From: an uncultured Erysipelotrichaceae bacterium
GTDB taxonomy: Bacteria > Bacillota_I > Bacilli_A > Erysipelotrichales > Erysipelotrichaceae
Assembly (NCBI GenBank): GCA_944326175.1
Contig: CALVCY010000095.1
Location: 1 to 28,528, forward strand
Direction of reading: 5' to 3'
DNA: 28,528 bases
Shown here one piece after another: positions 15,817 to 26,139 of this stretch. Both the position numbers and the translations under genes were made by a program. Under the pieces are notes generated by a model. The model saw nothing but the letters and a program-made list of their open reading frames with translations. It did not search any database and was not told the DNA's origin. The number at the start of each line of letters is the position of its first letter. Positions within the stretch are counted from its first letter, which is position 1.

Positions 15817-17996
15817 ATGGAAGTCATGCAGCTGAAAGGACGGATCGAAAGAGTCAATTTCTATAAACCGGATAGCGGCTTCTTTTTAGCACGGATCAAA
15901 GTAGCGGGTCAGAGGAATGTCATCGTTGTGGGTGTGGTGGCTCAACCACTATCCGTTGGTTTGACCATCGATTTTCAAGGTGAATACAAAGATAGTGAAA
16001 AATACGGGCATCAGTTCAATTTCACGTCTTATACGATCATCCAAGATGATCCGACAATGGGGATTAGATCCTATCTTTCCTCACGCCGATTCAAAGGGAT
16101 CGGCGAAAAGTTAGCAAATCGGATCGTGGATGCCTATGGTCAAACCACCATTGAAAAATTGACCAATGGCACCGGTTTACATGCATCCATCCCAGGTTTG
16201 ACTTCCACTAAAGTACGCAATCTGATCAAAATCATGCGTAAATACAAAGATGAACATATCATTTATGTGACATTGATGCAGCAAGGGTTGACATATAACC
16301 AGGTGGAAAAGATCATCAAAGCCCATGGTGCAACCACCTTAAGTGCGATCCATACCAATCCTTATATCCTGATGCAATTGGATGGATTTGGGTTTTTCAT
16401 GTGTGATGCCATGGCTCAAAAAACTGGTGTTGGGTTGGATTCACCCTTTCGATTGGCAGCCGGCTTGATCCAAACCATCAAAGACAAAGGCAATCGGGAA
16501 GGGCATACCTGGATGAGTGAATGTGATCTTTGTAACGATGCATCGAAACTATTGGGTGTCGATGCATCGCTATTGGTCCAACCATTGCATACCTTGGTTG
16601 AAACCAAGGAATTGATCGATTATCAAAAAGCAGAAATTCCTGGAGTGATGTTACCCACGGATCATCGCAATGAGACCCGTATCGCAACGGATTTGAAACG
16701 AATGAAAAGATCCAAACATCGCCCACTCAAAAATCCAGATGAAGCGTTAAACCATTATTTGAAATCGTTAAGTTATACCTTGGATCCCAGTCAATTGGAA
16801 TGTATCCAAAGTGCACTGGTCGAACCATTGATGATCTTGACCGGTGGTCCTGGCACCGGGAAGACCACGATCGTCAAAGGGATCGTATCGATCTTTTCGT
16901 CCCTTGGTCTAACCATCGAATTGGCTGCTCCAACAGGTAAAGCAGCCAAACGCTTGAGTGAATCCTGCGACAAAGAAGCCAAAACGATCCATCGTTTGTT
17001 GGAATGCTATTTCGACAAAAAAACCGGCGCACCGCGTTTTAAACGCAATAAAAAACATCCGTTATTGATCCAGGCATTGATCGTCGATGAATGTTCGATG
17101 ATGGATTGCGCCATCTTTGCGCGTTTATTGGACGCATTGCCTTCAAATTGCCGGTTGATCTTAGTGGGGGATGAAGACCAATTGCCTTCAGTGGGTGCTG
17201 GCAATGTGTTTGCAGATCTGATCCACAGTGCTTTTGTGCCATTGCATCGTTTAACGATCATCCATCGGCAAAAAAGCACCAGTTATATCCCACTCAATGC
17301 TGCTAACATCATCCAGGGTAAATTACCGATCATCCTCAATGATCGCAAGCAGACAGATTTTTGGTTCATTCAAGTCGATGATGGGAAAACCATTGCTCAA
17401 ACCACGGTTGATGTGGTTCGTTCATTATTGAAAACAGATCGATGTACACCGGAAATGATCCAGGTTTTGACACCAATGAAAAAAGGTGATGAAGGCACGG
17501 GTGCCCTCAATCAAAAATTGAAAGATTTGTTCAATCCGGATCCAAAAGGCATTGCAGTCCATGGTTTGAACCAAAATGATCGTGTGATCCAAACATCCAA
17601 TAACTACAGTATGACATGCGTGGATGAAACTGGAAATGCCATGGAAGAAGGGGTATTCAATGGGGATATGGGAATGGTCGAAACCATCGAAAGTGATGGT
17701 TCAGCCATGACCATTCGTTTCAATGACAGAAGAAAAGCAGCGTATCAGTATGAAGAAATCAACCAATTGGAAATGGCTTATGCTTTGACCGTTCATAAAA
17801 GTCAAGGATCAGAGTTTGATGTGGTGGTGATGCCACTACCCAATGGTTATCCCATGATCATCAATCGTCGGTTGCTGTATACGGCATTGACTCGTGCTAA
17901 AAAATTGATGATTCTGGTCTCCACCATCGAAAATCTTAGAGTGACCATTGCCAATAATCAGATTTCCAAGCGCATGACGATCCTTTCCGATCTGCT

Positions 17997-18003
<7 letters not shown>
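15817..18003 (+). CDS. recD2: RecD2 5'-3' DNA helicase (SF1B)
   Basis: 728 residues. RecD2 is a stand-alone 5'-3' helicase acting in replication-fork and repair metabolism in bacteria without RecBC. The N-terminal domain and helix-hairpin-helix repeats (about 85-180; FKGIGEKLANRI) precede a complete helicase core: Walker A GGPGTGKTT (343-351), PTGKAAKR (372-379), Walker B VDECSMMD (423-430), GDEDQLPSVG (451-460), VHKSQGSE (659-666) and YTALTRAK (688-695). The 2B SH3-like region is around 611-650. AAGGA before 15817 supports the start; Met4 is an alternative. A possible extended -10 (TGATAAAGT) lies at 15793-15801. The gene is the active counterpart of the motif-less paralogue at 12002. Its last 7 nt overlap the convergent radical SAM gene, with no terminator between. 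Confidence 0.95.
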
Positions 18004-19392
<1,389 letters not shown>

Positions 19393-19403
19393 TCATGTAA
19401 GTA

Positions 19404-19440
19404 ACAAAAATCATGGAAATCATTCCATGATTTTTGTTTA
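19404..19440 (+). terminator. Terminator after the beta-glucosidase remnant
   Basis: ACAAAAATCATGGAA and TTCCATGATTTTTGT are complementary around the loop ATCA, ending in a T-rich tail. A-rich and T-rich flanks make it potentially bidirectional. Confidence 0.85.
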
Positions 19441-19576
19441 ATGAAGATCTAAAATAACTCGATTATTGATGCCACGACCATCGATATGAAATAATTTTCA
19501 TCATTATTGGAATCATTTTCGTTTGATTATTCTAACTAAGTCCTAGAATAGGTACAAATGAAAAGGAGAAATAATC

Positions 19577-20890
19577 ATGATCGATAATGAATTACTCAAA
19601 TCCATGCTTTCGGATGCCGTTAACCATTACAGTGTGCAAAGCAATGCTGTTTGCGCCAATGGATTGAAACAAAGTGCGCTCAAACGGTCTGTGGTCAATA
19701 CCATGCCGATGTTTTTTGAACATGAAGTCAAACAAAGCAAGGTGACCAATCAGAAACAAAGTGGCCGTTGTTGGTTATTTGCTGCATGCAATGTGATCCG
19801 TATGCATATGAACCAAATCTATAATTTGGAAGATTTCCAAGTTTCCCAATCTTATTTGTTTTTCTATGACAAACTGGAAAAAGCCAATTACTTTTTGGAG
19901 TCGATCATCAAAACCGTGGATGAACCGATCCATTCCCGTTTGTTAGACCACCTGTTGGCTTCACCGGTCGGAGATGGTGGTCAATGGGATATGGTCGTCG
20001 ATCTAGTCGAAAAATATGGTCTGGTACCGCAAGAAGTCATGCCGGATTCGGCTTGTGCCTCAAACAGTCGGGATATGGATACCTTATTGACCCATATGCT
20101 TCATGAAGATGCTTATGCATTAAGAGAAGCGATCAAAGCGGGAAAAGATGGTTCGACCATTGAAGGAATGAAAAAGACCATGTTGCATGGTATTTACAAT
20201 GCATTGGTGGTTTGTTTGGGTGTGCCACCACAGATGTTCAACTTCAATGTGAAAACCAAAGATGGAAAAATCATTTCTAAAACACATCTGACACCCATGC
20301 AGTTTTATCGGGATGTGGTGAAACTCGATTTGACGCAATATGTATCCATCATCAATGGTCCGACCAGTGATAAACCATTCAACCATGTCTACACCGTGGA
20401 TTATTTAGGCAATGTCGTGGAAGGACGGGGGATCCGTTATTTGAATCTGACCATCGATGAACTCAAACGATTGACCAAAGCACAACTTGATGATGGCCAA
20501 CCCGTCTGGTTTGGTAGTGACTGTGGCTTCGATATGGATCGTCAAGCCGGTGTCATGGCCCATGGTTTATATGATTTCAAAGGGGTCGTTGGTTTCCAAA
20601 CCCAATGGAGCAAGACCCAACGGTTGGATTACAGTGATTCGGCGATGAATCATGCCATGGTCATCGAAGGGTATCACGAAAGTGGTCATGGGACCAATTT
20701 CAAAGTGGAAAACTCTTGGGGTGATGAACCAGGTAAAAACGGGTTCTTCGTGATGAACGAAGCTTGGTTCGATGAAAACGTCTATCAGATCGTGGTCAAC
20801 CGCAAGTATTTGAGTCAACAACAACAAGATATTTATGATGGAGAAGTGAAACATCTTGAACCTTGGGATCCGATGGGGACATTGGCTTAA
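19577..20890 (+). CDS. pepC: Aminopeptidase C (bleomycin hydrolase family)
   Basis: 437 residues, the usual length of PepC. This cytosolic C1-family cysteine peptidase removes N-terminal residues from peptides and acts as a hexamer in characterised members. Catalytic features: Gln and Cys in NQKQSGRCWLFAACN (about 58-72), His in AMNHAMVIEGY and Asn in KVENSWGDEPGKNGFFV. The C-terminus (WDPMGTLA) fits the arm that reaches the active site and limits cleavage to aminopeptidase action. AAGGAG 9 nt upstream sets the start. A possible -10 is TAGAAT at 19546-19551. The 184-nt gap upstream holds a terminator and this promoter. Confidence 0.95.
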   Translation: MIDNELLKSMLSDAVNHYSVQSNAVCANGLKQSALKRSVVNTMPMFFEHEVKQSKVTNQKQSGRCWLFAACNVIRMHMNQIYNLEDFQVSQSYLFFYDKLEKANYFLESIIKTVDEPIHSRLLDHLLASPVGDGGQWDMVVDLVEKYGLVPQEVMPDSACASNSRDMDTLLTHMLHEDAYALREAIKAGKDGSTIEGMKKTMLHGIYNALVVCLGVPPQMFNFNVKTKDGKIISKTHLTPMQFYRDVVKLDLTQYVSIINGPTSDKPFNHVYTVDYLGNVVEGRGIRYLNLTIDELKRLTKAQLDDGQPVWFGSDCGFDMDRQAGVMAHGLYDFKGVVGFQTQWSKTQRLDYSDSAMNHAMVIEGYHESGHGTNFKVENSWGDEPGKNGFFVMNEAWFDENVYQIVVNRKYLSQQQQDIYDGEVKHLEPWDPMGTLA

Positions 20891-20974
20891 ATGGTTTGAC
20901 CATTATGAATCAATCATACGTGTGATATATGCATGATCATCATCCAAATTGCATATTCACAATCCATGGATATT

Positions 20975-20983
20975 TGATATACT
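20975..20983 (+). promoter_or_regulatory. Extended -10 promoter of the alaS leader
   Basis: TG-A-TATACT is an extended -10 element. A start near 20990 would place the whole T-box leader (about 290 nt) upstream of alaS. No clear -35 box is visible. Confidence 0.45.
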
Positions 20984-20989
20984 TGCATT

Positions 20990-21254
20990 CGTAAATCGGA
21001 ATAAACCTATGGTTTATCCGCTTTGGATCCATGGTAGAAACCATTTAAAGCGAGTGTGGATGGTGAAAACACATGATGGTCAAACCAAGATGGGGCTACC
21101 CAAAGCGAAAGAGTGCAGCAAACTGCAACGGGTCATGCCGTTACCCATGGATAAGTGAGTGCATCATGGTTGTACCATGGTGAACGGAGGATGGTACCGC
21201 GTCACAGACGTTCCTCCGCAGCGTTTCGCTGCGGAAGCGAACGTCTGTTTTGTT
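20990..21254 (+). promoter_or_regulatory. T-box riboswitch controlling alaS
   Basis: The T-box core GGAGGATGGTACCGCG (21186-21201) matches the conserved AGGGUGGNACCGCG; its UGGU would pair with the ACCA end of uncharged tRNA-Ala. CGGAGG (21185-21190) can pair with CCTCCG (21213-21218) as the antiterminator. The base of stem I is CGCTTTGG (21019-21026) with CCAAAGCG (21100-21107). A GCT alanine codon at 21095-21097, just inside that base and followed by A, is the likely specifier. Uncharged tRNA-Ala would favour readthrough. The 388-nt gap between pepC and alaS is filled by this element, its promoter and a palindrome at 20892. Confidence 0.85.
21204..21254 (+). terminator. Regulated terminator of the alaS T-box
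   Basis: ACAGACGTTC (21204-21213) pairs with GAACGTCTGT (21239-21248), and the inner helix CCGCAGCG (21216-21223) with CGCTGCGG (21227-21234) is capped by TTT. TTTTGTTTT follows. Its 5' part competes with the antiterminator CGGAGG/CCTCCG pairing. Confidence 0.88.
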
Positions 21255-21278
21255 TTATAACGAAAAAAGAAAGGAAAC

Positions 21279-23915
21279 ATGATGAAACAATTAACTGGAA
21301 ATCAAACCCGTGCCTTGTTTCTGGAATATTTCAGACAACATGGCCACATGGTCGAACCATCCGCATCCCTGGTTCCCCATAACGATCCCACTCTACTATG
21401 GATCAATGCCGGCGTCGCCGCTTTGAAAAAGTACTTCGACGGTCGTGAAAAACCGAAATGTCCTCGGATCACCAATGCCCAAAAATCGATCCGTACCAAT
21501 GATATCGAAAACGTCGGGAAAACAGCGCGTCACCATACATTCTTTGAGATGCTGGGCAATTTTTCCATCGGCGATTATTTCAAAAACGAAGCCATTGCTT
21601 TTGCTTGGGAATTTCTGACCAGTCCACAATGGATCGGAATCGATAAGGAAAAACTGTATGTAACAGTCTATGTCGATGATGATGTTGCCTATAACCGTTG
21701 GCTTGAAATGGGTGTATCCCCAAGTCACATCTTACGAACCGAAAATAACTTTTGGCAGATCGGTGAAGGTCCAAGTGGTCCCGACTCTGAGATCTTCTAT
21801 GACCGTGGGGAAGCGTATGATCCAAACCACCTTGGCGAAAAACTCTTCTTTGAAGAAATGGACAATGACCGCTACGTTGAAGTGTGGAATATCGTCTTTA
21901 GCCAATACGATGCCAAAGAAGGTGTCGATCGCAAAGATTTCAAAGAATTGCCCCAGAAAAACATCGACACCGGAATGGGTTTAGAACGGTTGGTCTCCAT
22001 CATTCAAAATGGTGAAACCAATTTCGATACTGACTTGTTTCTACCCATGATCCATGCCACTGAAAAGATCGCATCCCACCCGTATCAAGGGGAATACAAA
22101 ATGGCCTATCGTGTCATCGCCGATCATATCCGTACCGTGACATTTGCCATCGCTGATGGTGCATTGCCCAGCAATGAAGGACGGGGGTATGTGATCCGTC
22201 GCGTGTTGCGCCGTGCGGTTCGGTTCGGTTTGAAATTAGGTATCAATCATGGTTTTATGGCCGATCTTGTCCCGGTGGTCGTCGACAATTACAAGGACTA
22301 CTACCCATATTTGATCGAAAAACAGCCATTGATCATGAAGATCGTAGCCAACGAAGAATCCTCTTTTTCCAAGACATTGGTCAATGGGGAACGCTTATTG
22401 GATGATGCATTAGCCAAAATGGATGGCCAACATCGCGTATTGGATGGCGCCATTGCCTTCAAACTCTATGATACGTATGGTTTCCCCAAAGAATTGATCC
22501 AGGAGATCTGTGAAGACCAAGACATCCGTGTGGATATGGAAACCTTTGATGATCTGATGGCCAAACAAAAAAAACGTGCCCGCGATGCCCGCAGTGACGA
22601 ACAATCCATGCACAATCAATCCAAAGATCTGTTGGATTGTGAAGTGACCAGTACATTCGATGGTTATACCACGACCCATACCAAGGGGAGGGTCCTTGCA
22701 GCATTTAAAAACGGTGCCGCCGTATCCAGTATCGATGATGAAGGGGATGTGATCTTTGATCACACACCGTTCTATGCTGAAAGTGGTGGTCAGATCGGTG
22801 ACCATGGTCAAATCCATAATCCAACCGGCATCGCCGAAGTGGTCGATACCAAAAAAGCCCCACATGGTCAACATCTTTCCCATATCGTGGTCAAAGAAGG
22901 CACGATATCGGTTGGGGAAACCTATCAATTGGATGTGATCGATCAACGCCGTCGTTTGACCCGTGCCAATCACAGTTCCCTGCATTTATTGCAGGCCGCG
23001 TTGATCAACGTCTTAGGCGCCCATATCACTCAAGCGGGTAGTTACGTCTGCCCGGATTATGGTCGTTTTGATTTTACGCATTTTGAAAAAGTCACCCCGC
23101 AACAGATCGATGCCATCGAAAAACAAGTCAACCAATGGATCGATGCAGAATTGCCCGTTTATACCGAAGTGATGGATATCGAAAGTGCTAAAAATAGTGG
23201 AGCCATCGCATTGTTCGATGAAAAATACGGTGATACGGTCCGTGTGGTCTCCATGGGGGATGATACGGTAGTCAGCAAGGAATTCTGTGCCGGTACGCAT
23301 GTGGACAATACCGCGGATCTGGGTTGTTTTGCCATCGTTAGCGAAGAATCCATCGGCTCAGGCATCCGTCGTATGACCGTGGTGACCAAAACCAAAGCGT
23401 ATCAATGGTTCAAGTCCAAAGCGACATTGCTGCGCCAAGTACAGGATACACTCGGCGTGAAAAGTGAAGGCGATGTGCTTGGTCGCATCGATAAGCTTCA
23501 AAACGATCTTAGCGATGCCAATCACACTATTGATACGATCAAACTGCAACAACGCAACGCCTTGGCCAATGAATTGGCATCCAAAGCGATACAAGATGCC
23601 ATGGGTCAAGTGGTCATTGCCAAAGTCAATGCATCCGCTGCATCTTTAAAACCATTGGCCAGTGCTGTGTTGGCACAATTAAACGATGGCTATGTGGCAT
23701 TGGTTTGTGTGGATGGGGATAAGCTTGGTTTGGTCGTTGCTGTATCCAAAGCACGCATCGATGCTGGTTATAATGCCGGAGCCATCGTCAAACATGCCGC
23801 ACAAATCGCCGGTGGTAACGGTGGCGGTAAAGCCGATCTGGCCCAAGCCGGTGGCAAGGACATCCACGCTGTGGATGCCATATTGGCGGATTATCAAAGC
23901 CACATCCAAAACTAA
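21279..23915 (+). CDS. alaS: Alanyl-tRNA synthetase
   Basis: 878 residues, full length. The class II aminoacylation domain is at the N-terminus (FFEMLGNFSIGDYFK; SIRTNDIENVGKTARHHTFFE). The editing domain that clears Ser- and Gly-tRNA-Ala has the zinc residues HSSLH (about 565-569) and CAGTH (about 670-674). The C-terminal DHHA1 domain has GGNGGGKADLAQAGG. HSSLH replaces the commoner HTATH; both metal histidines remain. GAAAGGAA precedes two adjacent ATG codons (21279 and 21282); either could start translation. Expression is controlled by the upstream T-box. Confidence 0.97.
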   Translation: MMKQLTGNQTRALFLEYFRQHGHMVEPSASLVPHNDPTLLWINAGVAALKKYFDGREKPKCPRITNAQKSIRTNDIENVGKTARHHTFFEMLGNFSIGDYFKNEAIAFAWEFLTSPQWIGIDKEKLYVTVYVDDDVAYNRWLEMGVSPSHILRTENNFWQIGEGPSGPDSEIFYDRGEAYDPNHLGEKLFFEEMDNDRYVEVWNIVFSQYDAKEGVDRKDFKELPQKNIDTGMGLERLVSIIQNGETNFDTDLFLPMIHATEKIASHPYQGEYKMAYRVIADHIRTVTFAIADGALPSNEGRGYVIRRVLRRAVRFGLKLGINHGFMADLVPVVVDNYKDYYPYLIEKQPLIMKIVANEESSFSKTLVNGERLLDDALAKMDGQHRVLDGAIAFKLYDTYGFPKELIQEICEDQDIRVDMETFDDLMAKQKKRARDARSDEQSMHNQSKDLLDCEVTSTFDGYTTTHTKGRVLAAFKNGAAVSSIDDEGDVIFDHTPFYAESGGQIGDHGQIHNPTGIAEVVDTKKAPHGQHLSHIVVKEGTISVGETYQLDVIDQRRRLTRANHSSLHLLQAALINVLGAHITQAGSYVCPDYGRFDFTHFEKVTPQQIDAIEKQVNQWIDAELPVYTEVMDIESAKNSGAIALFDEKYGDTVRVVSMGDDTVVSKEFCAGTHVDNTADLGCFAIVSEESIGSGIRRMTVVTKTKAYQWFKSKATLLRQVQDTLGVKSEGDVLGRIDKLQNDLSDANHTIDTIKLQQRNALANELASKAIQDAMGQVVIAKVNASAASLKPLASAVLAQLNDGYVALVCVDGDKLGLVVAVSKARIDAGYNAGAIVKHAAQIAGGNGGGKADLAQAGGKDIHAVDAILADYQSHIQN

Positions 23916-23951
23916 TACCGGGATGTCTATCCCATGGTTAAACCATAGGGT

Positions 23952-23957
23952 ATAATA
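23952..23957 (+). promoter_or_regulatory. -10 box of the ireB operon
   Basis: TATAAT, preceded by TAGGG as in the rdgB promoter. The palindrome TGGTTAAACCA (23936-23946) ends 5 nt upstream, overlapping the spacer. AGGAGG (23968-23973) precedes the ireB start, so this mRNA has a leader. Confidence 0.6.
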
Positions 23958-23980
23958 CTAACCGTCAGGAGGAACCTCTC

Positions 23981-24241
23981 ATGGAAGATTATGGCAAGAC
24001 GTTAAGCTTCTCCAGTGAAGAAGTCAAACGCGAAAACATCAAACAGATCCTTTTACTGGTCAAACAGGCACTCAAAGAACGGGGTTATGAGCCGATCAAT
24101 CAGATCAGCGGTTATTTGATCAGCAACGATCCGGCCTACATTTCCTCCCATCTCAATGCACGGACCACGATCCAGTCATTGGATCGTTATGACATCATCG
24201 AAGAGTTAGTGCGCTATTATCTGGAAGGACATACCGATTAA
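23981..24241 (+). CDS. ireB: IreB family regulatory phosphoprotein (UPF0297)
   Basis: 86 residues, family length. In enterococci IreB is phosphorylated on threonine by the PASTA kinase IreK and negatively influences cephalosporin resistance. The pattern TLSFSSEEVKRENIKQILL, LKERGYEPINQISGYLISNDPAYISSHLNAR and IIEELVRYYLEG is typical of the family and very well conserved. It starts after AGGAGG. Its TAA shares its last base with the ruvX ATG. The downstream order ruvX-DUF1292-mltG is the same as yrzL-yrrK-yrzB-yrrL in Bacillus. Confidence 0.93.
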   Translation: MEDYGKTLSFSSEEVKRENIKQILLLVKQALKERGYEPINQISGYLISNDPAYISSHLNARTTIQSLDRYDIIEELVRYYLEGHTD

Positions 24242-24684
24242 TGGTCATCATCGCTTTGGATATCGGCGAAGTACGCTGTGGCGTCGCAAAAAGCGACGCC
24301 ACAGGTCTGATTGCCTCAACGTATACCACGTTGAAATATGATCATGAGGATTATGAAACGGCATTGGATCAGATACTTGACGTCATTGATGAAATCAAAC
24401 CTGATCGGATCGTGATCGGTTTTCCTAAAAAACTGGACAATACGATCGGTGCAAAAGGGGAATTATCGATCGCATTCAAGGAAGCTTTGGAAAATGAAGT
24501 GGATATCCCCATCGAGTTATGGGATGAACGCTTCACCACAGTGATGAGTAACCGGATGCTGATCGATGCCAATGTATCACGTAAAAAACGCAAACAGGTG
24601 GTCGATAAGATCGCAGCAACATTTATCCTGCAAGGCTATTTGGATGCGATGCGCAATGGTAAAACCACGGAAGGAAATGGATGA
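24241..24684 (+). CDS. ruvX: RuvX/YqgF Holliday-junction resolvase-like nuclease
   Basis: 147 residues. RNase H-fold nuclease; E. coli YqgF acts in 16S rRNA 5' processing, and homologues resolve Holliday junctions. The acidic active site is visible: ALDIGEVRCGVAKSD at the N-terminus, a central IGFPKKLDNT segment, ELWDERFTTV, and DKIAATFILQGYLD near the end. The length is typical. It overlaps ireB by one base. Codons about 12-22 lie in a perfect 12-bp inverted repeat (24276-24304). Confidence 0.93.
   Translation: MVIIALDIGEVRCGVAKSDATGLIASTYTTLKYDHEDYETALDQILDVIDEIKPDRIVIGFPKKLDNTIGAKGELSIAFKEALENEVDIPIELWDERFTTVMSNRMLIDANVSRKKRKQVVDKIAATFILQGYLDAMRNGKTTEGNG
24276..24304. repeat. Perfect 12-bp GC-rich inverted repeat inside ruvX
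   Basis: CTGTGGCGTCGC (24276-24287) and GCGACGCCACAG (24293-24304) are exact complements around AAAAA. It lies 36 nt into the gene, where a stable hairpin could slow translation; no T-run follows. Confidence 0.85.
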
Positions 24685-24685
24685 T

Positions 24686-24973
24686 ATGTTAAATGAAGAA
24701 AATACATTGATCGTAACGGCAGACGATGGCAGTGAAAAAGTATTGGCGATCCTGTTTACATTCAGTGATCCAAATACCGGCAATGATTATGTGGTCGCTA
24801 CCGATCCAGCCGATGAAGATCTGATCTATGGGTTCCGTTATGATGATCAAAATCAATTGATCCCGGTCGATCCGGATGTGGATGCATACGAATTTGAGAT
24901 GGTGGCGGAAGTATTGAATGCATTTGCCGATGAGATCGATGATGATGCAGAGGACACCGATGAGCACGAATAG
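24686..24973 (+). CDS. DUF1292 (UPF0473) protein
   Basis: 95 residues from ATG 24686, spaced 9 nt from AAGGAA; an ATG at 24677 would overlap the Shine-Dalgarno. The sequence ENTLIVTADDGSEKVLAILFTF followed by NDYVVATD and a strongly acidic C-terminus is the pattern of B. subtilis YrzB relatives. The function is unknown. It always travels with ireB and ruvX in Firmicutes, and that is its context here. It overlaps mltG by 14 nt. Confidence 0.88.
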   Translation: MLNEENTLIVTADDGSEKVLAILFTFSDPNTGNDYVVATDPADEDLIYGFRYDDQNQLIPVDPDVDAYEFEMVAEVLNAFADEIDDDAEDTDEHE

Positions 24974-26054
24974 ACCGGTTAGAAAACGTAAACGTAAATT
25001 GAAAATCGGACGGTTGATCGCCTTGATCGCTATTGCGGTGGTTTTGATCGGTGGTGTCATGATTTTCGTCAATTATTCCAATGCCCAAAAACCAGTGGAT
25101 GCCACTGATCAAACCACGGTTTACTTTAATGTGGAATCCGGGAGCAGTGCATCCGATGTTTTGGATCAAATGGAACAGGATGGCTTGATCCGGGATAGTT
25201 TTATGGCCAAGATCTATGCTCAATTGAACCACCAAACAGCTTTTTGTGCCGGTACGTTCCAATTGAGTCCATCCATGGATCTCGACACGATCTTGTCCAC
25301 ACTCAATGATCCACTATCTGCCTTGACCGATACCGTCACGGTGACTTTAGTGGAAGGGGATTGGGTCAAACACATGGCCGATAAGATCGGTGGTGCGACC
25401 AATGTCAGTGCCGATGAGTTGCTTGCCAGTTGGAATGATGAAAGCTATGTTCGTCAATTGATGAGTGATTATCCGTTTTTGACAGAAGAGATCTTCAATG
25501 GGCAAACCCGCTATCTTCTGGAAGGTTATTTATTCCCGGATACGTACGAATTTTTTGTTGATACCAACGTGGATGAGATCACCCGTAAATTGCTGGATAA
25601 CACTTTATCCGTCTATAACACGTTAAGTGCAGATTTAGCTTCCAGTGGTTTGACCACCCATCAATGGTTCACACTGGCCTCCATCGTTCAATACGAAGCT
25701 GGAAAGCCGGAAGACATGAAACTGGTGGCGTCGGTATTCGAAAATCGATTGGCCGCCGGTATGCCGCTTCAATCCAGTGTGACGGTTTGTTATGCGTTGG
25801 ATGTGGAAAAGGATGATGATTGGCAGTTATGTGAAGTCAATCCAAATTACGACTCTCCATACAATACCTATATCGTGCAGGGATTGCCACCTGGTCCGAT
25901 CCTTAATCCAGGCTACGATGCCTTAGATGCTGTCTTGCATCCGACTCCCAGTAATTACTATTACTTTATGGCGGATGTCTATGGCGATGGGACGGTCTAT
26001 TTCTCCGAAACGCTAGAACAACACGAAGCACTCGTCAACCAATATTTGCGATAG
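24960..26054 (+). CDS. mltG: Endolytic murein transglycosylase MltG
   Basis: 364 residues from ATG 24960 with GAGG 7 nt upstream. MltG cuts nascent glycan strands at the membrane and sets their length. A short basic cytoplasmic tail (NRPVRKRKRKLK) precedes one membrane segment (about 16-38), then a LysM-like region and the YceG catalytic domain with LEGYLFPDTYEF, LASIVQYEAGKPEDM (the Glu is the expected catalytic residue), LQSSVTVCYAL and GLPPGPILNPG. The C-terminus YYYFMADVYGDGTVYFSETLEQHE is characteristic. A terminator follows. Confidence 0.94.
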   Translation: MSTNRPVRKRKRKLKIGRLIALIAIAVVLIGGVMIFVNYSNAQKPVDATDQTTVYFNVESGSSASDVLDQMEQDGLIRDSFMAKIYAQLNHQTAFCAGTFQLSPSMDLDTILSTLNDPLSALTDTVTVTLVEGDWVKHMADKIGGATNVSADELLASWNDESYVRQLMSDYPFLTEEIFNGQTRYLLEGYLFPDTYEFFVDTNVDEITRKLLDNTLSVYNTLSADLASSGLTTHQWFTLASIVQYEAGKPEDMKLVASVFENRLAAGMPLQSSVTVCYALDVEKDDDWQLCEVNPNYDSPYNTYIVQGLPPGPILNPGYDALDAVLHPTPSNYYYFMADVYGDGTVYFSETLEQHEALVNQYLR

Positions 26055-26064
26055 TTCAACCATC

Positions 26065-26104
26065 AACCGACAGATCGATTTCAACGATCTGTCGGTTTGC
26101 TTTA
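26065..26104 (+). terminator. Terminator after mltG
   Basis: AACCGACAGATCG (26065-26077) and CGATCTGTCGGTT (26085-26097) are perfect complements around a 7-nt loop, followed by TGCTTTA. The palindrome TGGTTGGACCA begins at 26105. Confidence 0.82.
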
Positions 26105-26123
26105 TGGTTGGACCAAATTACGC

Positions 26124-26129
26124 TATAAT
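26124..26129 (+). promoter_or_regulatory. TATAAT box 10 nt before scpA
   Basis: A perfect TATAAT ends 10 nt before the scpA ATG at 26140; the RNA 5' leader would be 0-4 nt. No Shine-Dalgarno is present. The palindrome TGGTTGGACCA (26105-26115) occupies the region between -35 and -10. Confidence 0.5.
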
Positions 26130-26139
26130 AACCACTGTT

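Noticed and set aside
14604..15956. Absence of TGGT-N-ACCA palindromes as proof that the fic region is foreign
   Set aside because: Gaps of similar length occur elsewhere, for example in the U32 gene, the RecD2-like gene and late alaS, so this alone is weak; the truncated genes are the better evidence.
22410..22985. 191-codon open frame on the minus strand inside alaS
   Set aside because: It lies opposite the alaS central region, has no ribosome site and no recognisable domain, and its composition is the mirror of alaS codons.
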